Assembly (NCBI RefSeq): GCF_019823105.1 | Contig: NZ_CP081958.1 | Location: 2,108,001-2,172,000 of the forward strand | Length of the DNA stretch: 64,000 nt | Source of the DNA: Halobaculum magnesiiphilum | GTDB taxonomy: Archaea > Halobacteriota > Halobacteria > Halobacteriales > Haloferacaceae | Direction: 5' to 3' | Part shown: piece after piece, positions 35,223 through 43,473 of the stretch | How positions within the stretch are numbered: position 1 is the stretch's first letter | Layout of the letters: each line of letters opens with the position of its first letter | Notes under the pieces: generated by a model | What the model was told of the DNA's origin: nothing | The model's input: the letters and a program-made list of their open reading frames with translations, nothing else | The model's database searches: none | Made by a program: the position numbers and the translations under genes

Positions 35223-36221
35223 ATGGCGAGCATCTACACCGACCTGCTGGGGTGGGTGGTGATCGCGACGTTCCTCGCGGGCGCGGGCGTCGAGTACGTC
35301 CGACGCAACCGCGTCGGCGACGACGCGGGCGCGCTGGCGACCCTCCGACGCCGCCTCGACGCCTCCGAGACCCCGCCCGAGCGCACGCTCGCGACCGCGG
35401 GGTGGGTGCTGTTCGCCGCCTTCTGGCTCGCGCTGTTCCCGCACTTCGCGTTCACGCAGAAGAGCTACGTCGAGGGGGTGCTCTCGCTGCTCGCGGTCCC
35501 CGCGTGTCTGTACGCCGGGTGGCTGCTGTGGAACGGCCGCGACTCGCTGCTGGTGCTCTCGCGGGCGGTAGCCGCGATGGGAGTCGTCTACTTCCCGTTC
35601 GAGTCGATCGAGGTGCTCAAGCGGACGCTGATCCTCGTCGTCACCGGACAGACCGGCTGGGCGATGGCGCAGTTCGGCTACGAGCCCGCGCTGGTCGAGG
35701 GGCCGATCCTGGGGTATCAGAATGCGTATCGGTTCGTCACGGCCGACGGACACGGCCTCCTGTTCGAGGTCGTCCTCGCGTGCACCGGGCTGGGGAGCAT
35801 GGCGATCTTCGCGGGGCTCATCGCCGCGGTGCGTGCCCCCCTCGGCCGGAAGCTGCGCGCGCTGGCCGTCTCCATCCCGATCATCTGGCTGCTCAACATC
35901 GCCCGGACCACGTTCATCGGGATCACCTTCGGCAACCAGTATCTCCAGCTGTTCGTCGACGAGGTGCTGTTCCTGTTCGGCTCCTCGGACCCGTACATGG
36001 TGTCGTTTTTCCTCTCAGACCGGGTGATATCGCAGGTGCTCGCCGTCGTCGCGCTCGTCGGGATCACCTACCTCGTCGTTCGCGAACTCCCCGAACTCGT
36101 CACCGTGATCGAGGACGTGCTGTACATGATCACGAAGGAGGAGTACGACCTGCTGGAGTCGCTGGACCTGCCGCGAGAGCCAGTTCGGGCGGATGGCGGT
36201 CGAGACGTTGACGATCGGTAG
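35223..36221 (+). CDS. artA: archaeosortase A
   Basis: The 332-residue polytopic protein is the exosortase-like transpeptidase that processes PGF-CTERM proteins. The catalytic residues are visible as Cys187 (VVLACTGLGSM), Arg228 (LLNIARTTF) and Arg267 (LSDRVIS). The spacings C-41-R-39-R are identical to those of the characterised Haloferax volcanii enzyme (C173, R214, R253). The C-terminal cytoplasmic tail of about 50 residues ends DVDDR. It lies 950 nt downstream of its main predicted substrate, the S-layer glycoprotein; BtuF in this window is a second substrate. Confidence 0.95.
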   Translation: MASIYTDLLGWVVIATFLAGAGVEYVRRNRVGDDAGALATLRRRLDASETPPERTLATAGWVLFAAFWLALFPHFAFTQKSYVEGVLSLLAVPACLYAGWLLWNGRDSLLVLSRAVAAMGVVYFPFESIEVLKRTLILVVTGQTGWAMAQFGYEPALVEGPILGYQNAYRFVTADGHGLLFEVVLACTGLGSMAIFAGLIAAVRAPLGRKLRALAVSIPIIWLLNIARTTFIGITFGNQYLQLFVDEVLFLFGSSDPYMVSFFLSDRVISQVLAVVALVGITYLVVRELPELVTVIEDVLYMITKEEYDLLESLDLPREPVRADGGRDVDDR

Positions 36222-36243
36222 CGCCCGTTCTTCCGGTGGAAAC

Positions 36244-36250
36244 GTTTACC
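36244..36250 (+). promoter_or_regulatory. TATA box of the second antitoxin/PIN pair
   Basis: GTTTACC is centred 28 nt before the ATG at 36275. Confidence 0.5.
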
Positions 36251-36274
36251 GCGTAGAGCCCTCTACTGGGAGGT

Positions 36275-36550
36275 ATGTCCACGTCTGTAAAGGTCGATGA
36301 CGAGACGAAATCACGGCTCGAACGCCTCCAAGCGGAAGTTCGCCTGCAGACCGGACGGAACGTGACGCAGCAAGAACTGCTCGCACGACTCGTCGACGGC
36401 GCCGTCGAATCCAAGGCGGAGCTCATCGAGTCGTTCCGTCCCGAGCACGTTCCGTTGTCCGACGACGACCGAGCGGCCTTCCACGACGGAATGATCGCTT
36501 CGGGTGTGACAACGACCGAGGAGGACATCGACGAGGTACTGTACGAGTGA
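36275..36550 (+). CDS. VapB-like antitoxin
   Basis: The 91-residue protein begins TSVKVDDETKSRLERLQAEV, a ribbon-helix-helix-like DNA-binding N-terminus, and has an acidic C-terminus for toxin binding. It overlaps the next PIN gene by 4 nt (GTGA). Confidence 0.75.
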   Translation: MSTSVKVDDETKSRLERLQAEVRLQTGRNVTQQELLARLVDGAVESKAELIESFRPEHVPLSDDDRAAFHDGMIASGVTTTEEDIDEVLYE

Positions 36551-36975
36551 GCGTGTTCGTCGATACCGGTGTGCTGTACGCCCACCACGACGTGGACGCC
36601 GAGCGGCACGACCGCGCGGTCGAGTTGATTGATGCGGTCCTCGATGGCACCTACGGAACGGCGTACACGAGTGACTACGTGCTCGACGAGACTGTAACGT
36701 TGACCAGGCGGCGTACCGGATCCACGGAGGCGGCTGTGACCGTCGGCCGTCGTGTTCTCGGTGAGGACCCGTTCCCGGAGGTGTTCGAACTCATCACGCT
36801 CGAGAGGGACGCGCTCGCCGACGGGTGGGCGACCTTCAGGGAGTTTTCTGACCACGACCTCAGCTTCACCGACGCCGTCTCGCTCTCGCAGTGTGACTCG
36901 CACGGAATCGACTCGATCATGAGCTTCGATTCCGATTTCGACGGATTGATCGACCGAACCCATCTCCCTCCGTAG
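36547..36975 (+). CDS. PIN-domain ribonuclease toxin (VapC-like)
   Basis: The 142-residue protein starts at GTG 36547 and shows the PIN residues in SVFVDTGVLYAHHD, YVLDETVTL, LSFTDAVSLSQ and MSFDSDFDGL. It forms a module with the preceding antitoxin and is unrelated in detail to the PIN toxin at 34.7 kb, so the two pairs are separate acquisitions flanking artA. Confidence 0.83.
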   Translation: MSVFVDTGVLYAHHDVDAERHDRAVELIDAVLDGTYGTAYTSDYVLDETVTLTRRRTGSTEAAVTVGRRVLGEDPFPEVFELITLERDALADGWATFREFSDHDLSFTDAVSLSQCDSHGIDSIMSFDSDFDGLIDRTHLPP

Positions 36976-36985
36976 CCTCGATCGG

Positions 36986-37798
36986 TTACTCGACCGCCGG
37001 CAACACGTCCCGCGGACACCCGGCCAACGCCGCGAGCGCCTCCGCCTCCAGGTGGTGCAACTCCCCCGGGATCACGAGCATGTGCAGCGGGTCGCCGAAG
37101 TCGCGCTCGCCGAGCGCCGCCAGCGTGTCGGCGGCGACGACCGGCTCGGGACTGCCCGCCCGTGCGACTGCCACCCCGACGGCGTCCTCGTTCCAGTCGC
37201 GTGCCAGCGCCGCGGCGGCGTGGTCGGCGGTCATGTACTCGTCGGGTTCGCCCTCGGCGGGTCCGGCGGGAGACGACCCCGCGACCTTGATGTCGAGATA
37301 CGCTAGCGTGTGGAGCCCGCGCTCGCGGTTCGCCTCGATCCCGTCGATGACGCTTTGGGGGGTCCCCTCGGCCCCGTGGGCGTATTCGAACGGGAGCGTC
37401 ACGGCCTTGCCGAAGCGGTAGTTCTGTAGCCCCGTCAGCGAGGAGGCGGCCGACTGGGCGGTGATGCCGTGGATCACCCGGGTGTCGATGCCGCGCTCGG
37501 CCGCCCGGACCCGGAGGTCGACGTGCGTCGTCGAGATCATCGTGTCGCCGGCGGTGAGAAACGCCACGTCCCCCTCGGCAGCGGCGTCGAGGATCGGGGT
37601 CGGGTCCTGCTCGACGCCGGCGCGGTCGCGGACCTCGATGTCGACGCCGTGGTGATCCGCCAGCGCCTCGACGGTGGTACCCGCGAGGCGACTGGTGTAG
37701 AACTCCGCGAACACGCGGTCGGCCGCCCGCAGCGCCTCGCGTCCCTCGACGGTGACCGAGCGCTCGTCCCAGAGGCCGAGGCCGATGAAGGTGAGCAT
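36986..37798 (-). CDS. dphB: diphthine synthase
   Basis: The 270-residue methyltransferase begins MLTFIGLGLWDERSVTVEG, the signature start of DphB, and contains GDVAFLTAGDTMISTTH (SAM binding) and IHGITAQSAASSLTGLQNYRFG. It methylates the modified histidine of elongation factor 2 on the way to diphthamide. The ATG at 37798 is chosen over the longer frame because MLTFIGLG is the universal N-terminus. Confidence 0.93.
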   Translation of the reverse strand: MLTFIGLGLWDERSVTVEGREALRAADRVFAEFYTSRLAGTTVEALADHHGVDIEVRDRAGVEQDPTPILDAAAEGDVAFLTAGDTMISTTHVDLRVRAAERGIDTRVIHGITAQSAASSLTGLQNYRFGKAVTLPFEYAHGAEGTPQSVIDGIEANRERGLHTLAYLDIKVAGSSPAGPAEGEPDEYMTADHAAAALARDWNEDAVGVAVARAGSPEPVVAADTLAALGERDFGDPLHMLVIPGELHHLEAEALAALAGCPRDVLPAVE

Positions 37799-38095
37799 AT
37801 CGGGAGCACGCCCGCCCGTCGCTTCCCGGTTTCGCTCCGGCGCTTCAGTCACGAGTGGATCCTCGCGCACGGCCGGTCGACGCCGACGGGACGTCGCCGC
37901 CGGACTCGGTACCGGTTCGAAATGGACTCCCTACCGGCCCAACGAGCGACGAGCCCGCGGAGTCGACGTCCACACCCCCGCGCGGTCGGCGAGATCGGCG
38001 CCCGCCACCTGCGAGGAGTAACCCTGGCTTGCCGACGTCGTCCTCGTACGGCGAGGTGGCTAACAAAGCGGTCGGCGACGTTCGTATAGGGAGTC

Positions 38096-38860
38096 ATGTT
38101 CATCGACACTGGCGGTGCGGTCGTCGCCCAGATCGGGGTTCCCGAGTTCCTGCAGACGGCAGTCGCACAGACGCTCGCGTTCGTACCGCGGTTGATCGGC
38201 GCGGTCGTTATCCTCCTCATCGGCTGGCTGGTCGGAACCGGCGCCGCGCGGGTGATCCGTGTGCTCGCCGACCGCGTCGAGGTCGATCGTGCGGTGCTGG
38301 CGACGCCGTTGGGGACGATCCTCGGCGGAACCGAGTCGGCCGTCTCGAAGGCGTTCGGGACGCTCGGCAAGTGGTTCGTGTACGCGTTGGCCGTGCTTGC
38401 GGCCGCGAACGTGCTCGCGATCCCGCTGTTGTCCGAGTGGATCCAGACGGCGGTGTCGTACCTCCCGGCGTTCGTCGGCGGCCTGCTCGTGATCGTCCTC
38501 GGGTTCGTCGTCGCGGACTTCATCGGCGACGCGATCACCCGCACCGAGGCGGCGACCGAGAACGAGTACACCTCGTGGTTCGCCACGGGCACCCGGCTGT
38601 TCCTGTACTTCACCGCCGTCGTGATCGGGCTGTCGACGATGGGCGTCGACACCAGCATCCTCACGGTGTTCGCCCAGGCGATCGCGTGGGGGCTCGCCGC
38701 GGCCATCGCCATCGGCGTCGGCGTCGCCGTCGGCTGGGGCGGCCACACCTACGTGCAGGAGAACATCGGTCGGTGGGCCGGCCAGGTGTCCTCGGCGACG
38801 CCCCGGCCCCGGAACAAGCGCCGGGAGGGCGAGGGCGCGCCCGCGACCGACGACGACTGA
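38096..38860 (+). CDS. MscS-like / CmpX-type membrane protein
   Basis: The 254-residue protein has about five helices, each carrying the Gly/Ala/Val pattern of the conserved TM-helix repeat of MscS-related proteins (LIGAVVILLIGWLVGTGAARVIR; YLPAFVGGLLVIVLGFVVADFIG). The beta domain of true MscS is absent. It may sense membrane tension or act as a channel regulator. Confidence 0.7.
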   Translation: MFIDTGGAVVAQIGVPEFLQTAVAQTLAFVPRLIGAVVILLIGWLVGTGAARVIRVLADRVEVDRAVLATPLGTILGGTESAVSKAFGTLGKWFVYALAVLAAANVLAIPLLSEWIQTAVSYLPAFVGGLLVIVLGFVVADFIGDAITRTEAATENEYTSWFATGTRLFLYFTAVVIGLSTMGVDTSILTVFAQAIAWGLAAAIAIGVGVAVGWGGHTYVQENIGRWAGQVSSATPRPRNKRREGEGAPATDDD

Positions 38861-38906
38861 TCGAGCGCGAGCGTCACGACTCGTGGGAACAGTCGACGCG
38901 ACGAGA

Positions 38907-39030
38907 AAGCCGGTGGAGGGGATCGTGAGCTACGCCCGGACTCGCTTCGCTCGCCCGGTCTAGTTCAAATCCCTCCACGGGTGGCTTCCGCTGCCCACGT
39001 TCGTTCGCAGCAAGGAAGCCGGTGGAGGGA
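38907..39030. repeat. broken copies of the tRNA-Thr 3' part next to the tRNA gene
   Basis: AAGCCGGTGGAGGG occurs at 38907-38920 and again at 39017-39030, where it is the 3' end of the tRNA gene. Between them, in opposite orientation, 38963-38978 reads GTTCAAATCCCTCCAC, the T-arm/acceptor part of the tRNA, followed by a variant of its end. GTGAGCTACGCCCGG at 38925-38939 resembles the tRNA 5' part. The segment therefore contains both a direct and an inverted partial copy of the tRNA. Confidence 0.65.
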
Positions 39031-39090
39031 TTTGAACCCTCGGCCTATTCCTTACGAAGGAATCGCTCTGCCAGCTGAGCTACACCGGCG
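39018..39090 (-). tRNA. tRNA-Thr (anticodon CGU)
   Basis: On the minus strand the 73-nt gene folds as a cloverleaf: acceptor GCCGGTG/CACCGGC, D-arm with AGCTCAGCTGGCAGAGC, anticodon stem ATTCC/GGAAT around the loop TTCGTAA (anticodon CGT), T-arm GAGGG-TTCAAAT-CCCTC, and discriminator T. U73 is the archaeal threonine identity base. No intron and no encoded CCA. An AT-rich element (CTTATTCC, about 39120-39127) lies about 33 nt upstream. Confidence 0.95.
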
Positions 39091-39247
39091 CGTGCGATCA
39101 GTCGTACTGCCATGACGGGAATAAGGGTTGCGAATGTGCGTCGGCGTGACCCGGACTCGCACGTTTTCCTCAGGAGTGGGTTCGAACGATCCCGAGGTCC
39201 CCGACTGTGGCGATAGTTGTAGACTCGATCGGGACGCGTTCATCACA

Positions 39248-39262
39248 TCCCGATCGGGAGAC
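39248..39262. repeat. left copy of a 15-bp direct repeat flanking the RelBE module
   Basis: TCCCGATCGGGAGAC at 39248-39262 recurs exactly at 39951-39965. The two copies bracket the operator and both genes of the toxin-antitoxin module. The core TCCCGATCGGGA is itself palindromic. Confidence 0.6.
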
Positions 39263-39368
39263 GCCGCCCTTGTCCTACTTGACCTTCGACAGCACGAACG
39301 ACGGGCTGCTGGAGAACGTCGTCGCCGGACTCTGAATCCACCAGTGCGAGCCGAGAGACAGTCTTTTG

Positions 39369-39388
39369 TGTGATACCATTGTATCACA
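39369..39388. promoter_or_regulatory. palindromic operator of the RelBE-type module
   Basis: TGTGATAC-CATT-GTATCACA is a perfect inverted repeat (8-bp arms, 4-nt spacer) ending 4 nt before the antitoxin ATG. It is the expected site for autorepression by the ribbon-helix-helix antitoxin. Confidence 0.75.
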
Positions 39389-39392
39389 GAAC

Positions 39393-39668
39393 ATGAGCAC
39401 CGACACGAACGCCGGTGACGACCGGATGGAGAAGATCAACGTCCGCGTCCCGGAGAGCCTGCTGCAGCGTATCGACGAGGAATGGGAACGCCGCGGGTAC
39501 TCCAGCAAGTCCGAGGCCATCCGTGACGCGCTGCGCGACTGGGTGAACCCACCGGCGACGCTGTCCGAAGAGACGCTCGCCGACCTGGAGGAGAGTCGCG
39601 AACAGGTGGAACGGGGCGAGACGGTGTCGGCAGAGGAGGCCCGCGAGCGGCTGGGGCTGGATGACTGA
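39393..39668 (+). CDS. ribbon-helix-helix antitoxin (CopG/ParD-like)
   Basis: The 91-residue protein has the RHH fold: MEKINVRVPESLLQRIDEEW and GYSSKSEAIRDALRDWV, then a toxin-binding acidic tail with EETLADLEESREQVERGE. Its stop overlaps the toxin start by 8 nt. The palindrome just upstream is its likely operator. Confidence 0.85.
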   Translation: MSTDTNAGDDRMEKINVRVPESLLQRIDEEWERRGYSSKSEAIRDALRDWVNPPATLSEETLADLEESREQVERGETVSAEEARERLGLDD

Positions 39669-39924
39669 TGTCGAGTACACCGAACAGGCCCTCGACCACT
39701 TGGACGGCCTCGACCCGCAGGTCGCCGACCGTGTGATGAACAAAGTGGGCGAGGCGACCGAGTGGACCGAGCACCGCCTGGAGTCGCTTTCCGGATATCC
39801 CTACTACAAGCTCCGGGCGGGAGACTACCGGGCTATCATCACCTGGGATCGCGGCGCCGATCTCCTCCGCGTGGAGGCCGTCGGGCACCGGCGAAACATC
39901 TATGACCGACACCTCCCGCCGTGA
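39661..39924 (+). CDS. RelE/ParE superfamily toxin
   Basis: The 87-residue protein shows the RelE fold: VEYTEQALDHLDGLDPQVADRV, then YPYYKLRAGDYRAIITWD and VEAVGHRRNIYDRHL. The basic/aromatic set at the C-terminus (RAGDYR, GHRRNIY) is that of ribosome-dependent mRNA interferases. Confidence 0.88.
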   Translation: MTDVEYTEQALDHLDGLDPQVADRVMNKVGEATEWTEHRLESLSGYPYYKLRAGDYRAIITWDRGADLLRVEAVGHRRNIYDRHLPP

Positions 39925-39950
39925 GTGCCTGTTTTCCAGTTCGGGGTGTT

Positions 39951-39965
39951 TCCCGATCGGGAGAC
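39951..39965. repeat. right copy of the 15-bp direct repeat
   Basis: Identical to 39248-39262; lies 26 nt after the RelE-type stop. Confidence 0.6.
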
Positions 39966-40032
39966 ACGCGGCTGCACTTGTCGAGGAACTCCGATAGCAG
40001 GCAATCTACCCGGTTTCGACCTCCCTACTTCC

Positions 40033-41022
40033 TCAGGCTCGCCTGATCCGCACGTCCAGACAGACGTTCAGTTCGTGCGGCGCGTACGACCGTACTTCCC
40101 GCTTCGTTACCACTTCAACCTCGTAGCCCGCGGGCTCGGCGACCTCCCGGATCGCGCGCTCGCCCGGCCCGAACGGGTCGTCCTCGTGGGCCATGTCGTA
40201 CAGGTGGAGCACGCAGTCGTCGCCCGCGAGCCGGACCGCGGTGTCGAGGAACTCGTCGGCGCTGTGCGGGAGGTTCATCACGACCCGGTCGGCCCAGCCG
40301 TCGTAGTCTGCGGTCGTCTCGCGAACGTCGCCCTCCAGCGCCGTGACCCGGTCGGCGACGCCGTTGCGCTCGGCGTTCTCGCGCAGGTAGCGGATCGCCG
40401 CGGGGTTCACGTCGCACGCGAGCACGTCGGCGCCGCGGGCGGCCATCGGAACCGCGAACGGGCCGACCCCCGCGAACATGTCGACGACGCGCTCGCCGGC
40501 CTCGACCTGCTCGACGACGCGGTGGCGTTCGGTGGCGAGGCGCGGCGAGAAGTACACCTCGGCGACGTCGAGGGCGAACTCGTGGCCGTACTCGCGGTGG
40601 ACCGTCTCGGTGCCCTCGCCGTGGAGGAGGTCCCACTCGCGGACGCGGTACTCGCCGGCGACCTTCGAGGCGCGGTTCACCACCGTCTCGCAGGGCACGT
40701 CCGACTCGACGATCGCGTCGGCGATCTCACGTGCGCGCTCGGGGTCGTCCTCGTCGAGGATGACGATGTCGCCGAGGCGCTCGTAGGAGGGCTCGAACCC
40801 GAGGACCTCCGCGGGCGGCGTCGGGCCGTCGCGCTCTGTGGTCTCGCGGTCGACGACCTCGTACCCCGCCTCGCGAGCGGCGGCGGCGTCGACGACGGGG
40901 ACGAAGATCTCGCCGTCCTCGACGGCGATCTCGCGGTCGCCGTCGAGCAGGTCGCGCTCGGCGAGCGCCGCCCTCGTCGCCTCGCCCTCGCGGACGGGGG
41001 CGCGGACGCACGGCGTGGTCAT
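40033..41022 (-). CDS. trm5: tRNA (guanine-N1)-methyltransferase, Trm5/Taw22 family
   Basis: The 329-residue protein has an N-terminal D1-like region, the SAM-binding Rossmann fold (VVDMFAGVGPFAVPMAARG and LACDVNPAAIRYLRENAERN) and the motif NLPHSADEFL characteristic of Trm5. It methylates G37 of tRNAs, and the archaeal branch can also act on the wyosine precursor. It is 30 nt downstream of cbiP on the same strand. Confidence 0.92.
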   Translation of the reverse strand: MTTPCVRAPVREGEATRAALAERDLLDGDREIAVEDGEIFVPVVDAAAAREAGYEVVDRETTERDGPTPPAEVLGFEPSYERLGDIVILDEDDPERAREIADAIVESDVPCETVVNRASKVAGEYRVREWDLLHGEGTETVHREYGHEFALDVAEVYFSPRLATERHRVVEQVEAGERVVDMFAGVGPFAVPMAARGADVLACDVNPAAIRYLRENAERNGVADRVTALEGDVRETTADYDGWADRVVMNLPHSADEFLDTAVRLAGDDCVLHLYDMAHEDDPFGPGERAIREVAEPAGYEVEVVTKREVRSYAPHELNVCLDVRIRRA

Positions 41023-41052
41023 ACCCGGGCTGGGCCGGCCGCGCGAAAAGGG

Positions 41053-42675
41053 CTACCGGTCCGGGTCGACCGCCGGGCCCCCGGACGCGTCCCCGACCGC
41101 CCCGGCGTCGGGGGACACCGCGTCGCCGAACAGCGTCTCGAGGTCCAACTCGGCGACGAGGCCGGCGGCCGCTTCGTAGGGGTCGCGCGCGTCGTCCGCC
41201 CCCGCGGGGCGCGTCAGGCCCGCGTGCGCGAAGACGGCGTCGACGAACGCCTCCCGGACGGGGTCGGCGGAGAACACGTCGTGGAGATACGTCCCGGCCA
41301 CGTCGCCGACGGCGGCGCTCCCCGGCTCCAGCGGCGTCGCGACGGCGTCCGAGTCGACCGGCTCCGTCCGCCCCATGTGGATCTCGTACCCCGACACCGT
41401 CCCGCGGGCGCCCGCGAGCGGACCGGCACCGTCGACCCGGACGGTCGTCTCCCGGACGCGCTTGTCCGTCGAGAAGCGCGTCTCGACCGGGAGCAGCCCG
41501 ACGCCGTCGACCTCGTCGTCGTCGCCGGTCCCCTCGATCGCGGCGTTCGTGACGCGCTCGCCGAGCATCTGGTAGCCGCCGCAGACGCCGAGGACGGCCC
41601 CGTCGAACGCCCGGAGGCGGTCGCCGAAGCCCGCCGCACGCAGCGCCAGCAGGTCGTCGACCGTGTTCTTGGTTCCGGGAAGCACCACCGCGTCGGCGTC
41701 CCCGAGGTCGGCCTCGAGGGGGACGTACGCGACCCGGACGCCGGGCGTGCGCGCCAGCGGCTCCAGGTCCGAGAAGTTGGAGACGCGCGGGAACCGCGGT
41801 ACCGCGACGGTCACCGCGGCCGCGTCGGCGACGCCGTCGTCGTCGCCGACGACCGCCCGCTCGCCGTCGGCGGGCAGCGACACGCTGTCCTCCTCTGGGA
41901 GCCCGGGATCGTCGTACGGGAGCACCCCGAGCACCGGGATCCCGGTACGCGATTCGAGCTCGTCGAGCCCGGGCTCGAGGATCGCGGGGTCGCCGCGGAA
42001 CTTCGTGATCACGGTCCCGACGACGCGCTCGCGGAGGTCCGCGGGCATGAGCTCCAGCGTCCCGTAGAGGCTGGCGAACACGCCGCCACGTTCGATGTCG
42101 CCCAACAGGAGGATCGACGCGTCGGCGAACCGGGCGGTCTCGACGTTCGCGAGGTCGCGGTCGTGGAGGTTGATCTCCGCGATGGAGCCGGCGCCCTCGG
42201 CGACGATCACGTCGTGGGCGGCCGCGAGTCGCCCGTGGGCCTCGCGGGCGGCCGTCCGTGCCCGATCCCAGTGCTCGTCGTAGTACGTGCCGGCCGCGAA
42301 GTGGCCGACCGCCTCGCCGTCGATCACGAGCTGGCTCTCGCCCTCGCCGCGGGGCTTGAGGAGGACGGGGTTCGCGTCCGTCGTCGGCGTGACCCCGGCC
42401 GCGCGCGACTGCACGTACTGGGAGACGCCGATCTCGCCCCACTCGCCGCCGGGCGTGCGCGCCGCGCGGGCGTTGTTGCTCATGTTCTGGGCCTTGAACG
42501 GCGCGACCGAGACGCCCGCGTCGGCGAGGCGGCGACACAGCCCCGCGACGACCGTGCTCTTACCGACGTGGCTCGCGGTGCCGGCGACGAGGAGCGTGAC
42601 GGCGTCGCCGCCGGCCCGGCCGCCCGCGGCCACCTCGTCGTCGCCGTCCGCGCTCGCGCGCTCGCTCCCGTCCAT
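41053..42675 (-). CDS. cbiP: cobyric acid synthase
   Basis: The 540-residue glutamine-dependent enzyme amidates four side chains of adenosylcobyrinic acid a,c-diamide. Visible are the N-terminal dethiobiotin-synthetase-like P-loop ([17 protein letters not shown]), FKAQNMSNN, and the class I glutaminase-like domain with nucleophile Cys in [11 protein letters not shown] and His in GTYLHDVF. It has a hydrophilic N-terminal extension of 25 residues. The start shares one base with the stop of cobA. Confidence 0.93.
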   Translation of the reverse strand: MDGSERASADGDDEVAAGGRAGGDAVTLLVAGTASHVGKSTVVAGLCRRLADAGVSVAPFKAQNMSNNARAARTPGGEWGEIGVSQYVQSRAAGVTPTTDANPVLLKPRGEGESQLVIDGEAVGHFAAGTYYDEHWDRARTAAREAHGRLAAAHDVIVAEGAGSIAEINLHDRDLANVETARFADASILLLGDIERGGVFASLYGTLELMPADLRERVVGTVITKFRGDPAILEPGLDELESRTGIPVLGVLPYDDPGLPEEDSVSLPADGERAVVGDDDGVADAAAVTVAVPRFPRVSNFSDLEPLARTPGVRVAYVPLEADLGDADAVVLPGTKNTVDDLLALRAAGFGDRLRAFDGAVLGVCGGYQMLGERVTNAAIEGTGDDDEVDGVGLLPVETRFSTDKRVRETTVRVDGAGPLAGARGTVSGYEIHMGRTEPVDSDAVATPLEPGSAAVGDVAGTYLHDVFSADPVREAFVDAVFAHAGLTRPAGADDARDPYEAAAGLVAELDLETLFGDAVSPDAGAVGDASGGPAVDPDR

Positions 42676-43409
42676 CAGTACTCGGTACCCTTGCGGGCGC
42701 GGTGGCCGTCGTCGAACGGGTGGTTCACCTTGCGGACGTTGGTGATCAGGTCGGACGCCTCGCGCAGGTACTCGGGCTCCTCGTGGCCGCCCGTGAGCAC
42801 GAGTTCGAGGGCGTCGGGCTTCGACTCGATCAACGCGAGTAGGTCGTCGGGATCCACCAGCTCGCGGTTGGTGGCGTACACCATCTCGTCGAGCACGAGC
42901 ATGTGCGCGCCGTCCTCTGGGTCGCCGTCGAGGGGGAGCGGCGCGGTCAGGTCGACCTCGTTCCACCCCTCGACCAGATCTCTCGCGCGCTCGAACCCCG
43001 CGGCCGCGCGGGCGGCGTGGTCGTCCTCGTCGGAGCCGTCGGCCATCCCGTGCCAGCCGTAGTGGCCGGAATTCTCGTAGCTGATCCCCGGCAGCGCCGC
43101 GATGGCGTTGTACTCGCCGCGGACGTCCTCGACGCTGTCGGCGCCCCCCTTCATGAACTGGAGGAGGTGCACGCGGTAGCCGTGGCCCGCCGCACGGAAC
43201 GCCATGCCGAGCGCGGCCGTCGTCTTCCCCTTCCCGTCGCCCCACCATGTCTGCACCAGCCCGAACTCTTCGGGCGCGGCGGGCTCGATGTCGCGGGCGG
43301 CCGGGGTGACGCCCTTCCCCGGCGTCCGGGCGCGGGGGTTCTCGTCGTCCCGGGCGTCGTTGTCGTCGGTGCGGTTCCCGTCGTCGTCTGCGGCGTTCTG
43401 GTCGGTCAT
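42675..43409 (-). CDS. cobA: cob(I)yrinic acid a,c-diamide adenosyltransferase (CobA/BtuR)
   Basis: The 244-residue protein has the CobA P-loop [19 protein letters not shown], then [10 protein letters not shown] and [14 protein letters not shown]. It adds the upper adenosyl ligand to corrinoids using ATP. A 45-residue Asp/Asn-rich N-terminal extension precedes the core. Confidence 0.92.
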   Translation of the reverse strand: MTDQNAADDDGNRTDDNDARDDENPRARTPGKGVTPAARDIEPAAPEEFGLVQTWWGDGKGKTTAALGMAFRAAGHGYRVHLLQFMKGGADSVEDVRGEYNAIAALPGISYENSGHYGWHGMADGSDEDDHAARAAAGFERARDLVEGWNEVDLTAPLPLDGDPEDGAHMLVLDEMVYATNRELVDPDDLLALIESKPDALELVLTGGHEEPEYLREASDLITNVRKVNHPFDDGHRARKGTEY

Positions 43410-43473
43410 GGGTGGCTCGTACGCTGTGGGTCGACAAACAGTTCCGGGTCGGTTCGGCCGGCTCGCCGGCGAC

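Larger units (their letters stand above)
39091..39392. other. 302-nt gap before the RelBE module
   Basis: The stretch holds the tRNA promoter, a possible 42-codon plus-strand frame from GTG 39207 to TGA 39335 (ending SYLTFDSTNDGLLENVV-AGL, natural-looking composition), and at its right end the operator of the toxin-antitoxin pair. The small frame may be a gene remnant. Confidence 0.35.

Noticed and set aside
38096-38860. The TM-repeat protein as a complete MscS channel
   Set aside because: The beta domain after the last helix is missing, so only the membrane-repeat relationship can be claimed.
39925-43062. A 1045-codon plus-strand frame antisense to trm5, cbiP and cobA
   Set aside because: Shadow of three recognised enzymes; no domain, no start signal, shadow-type composition.
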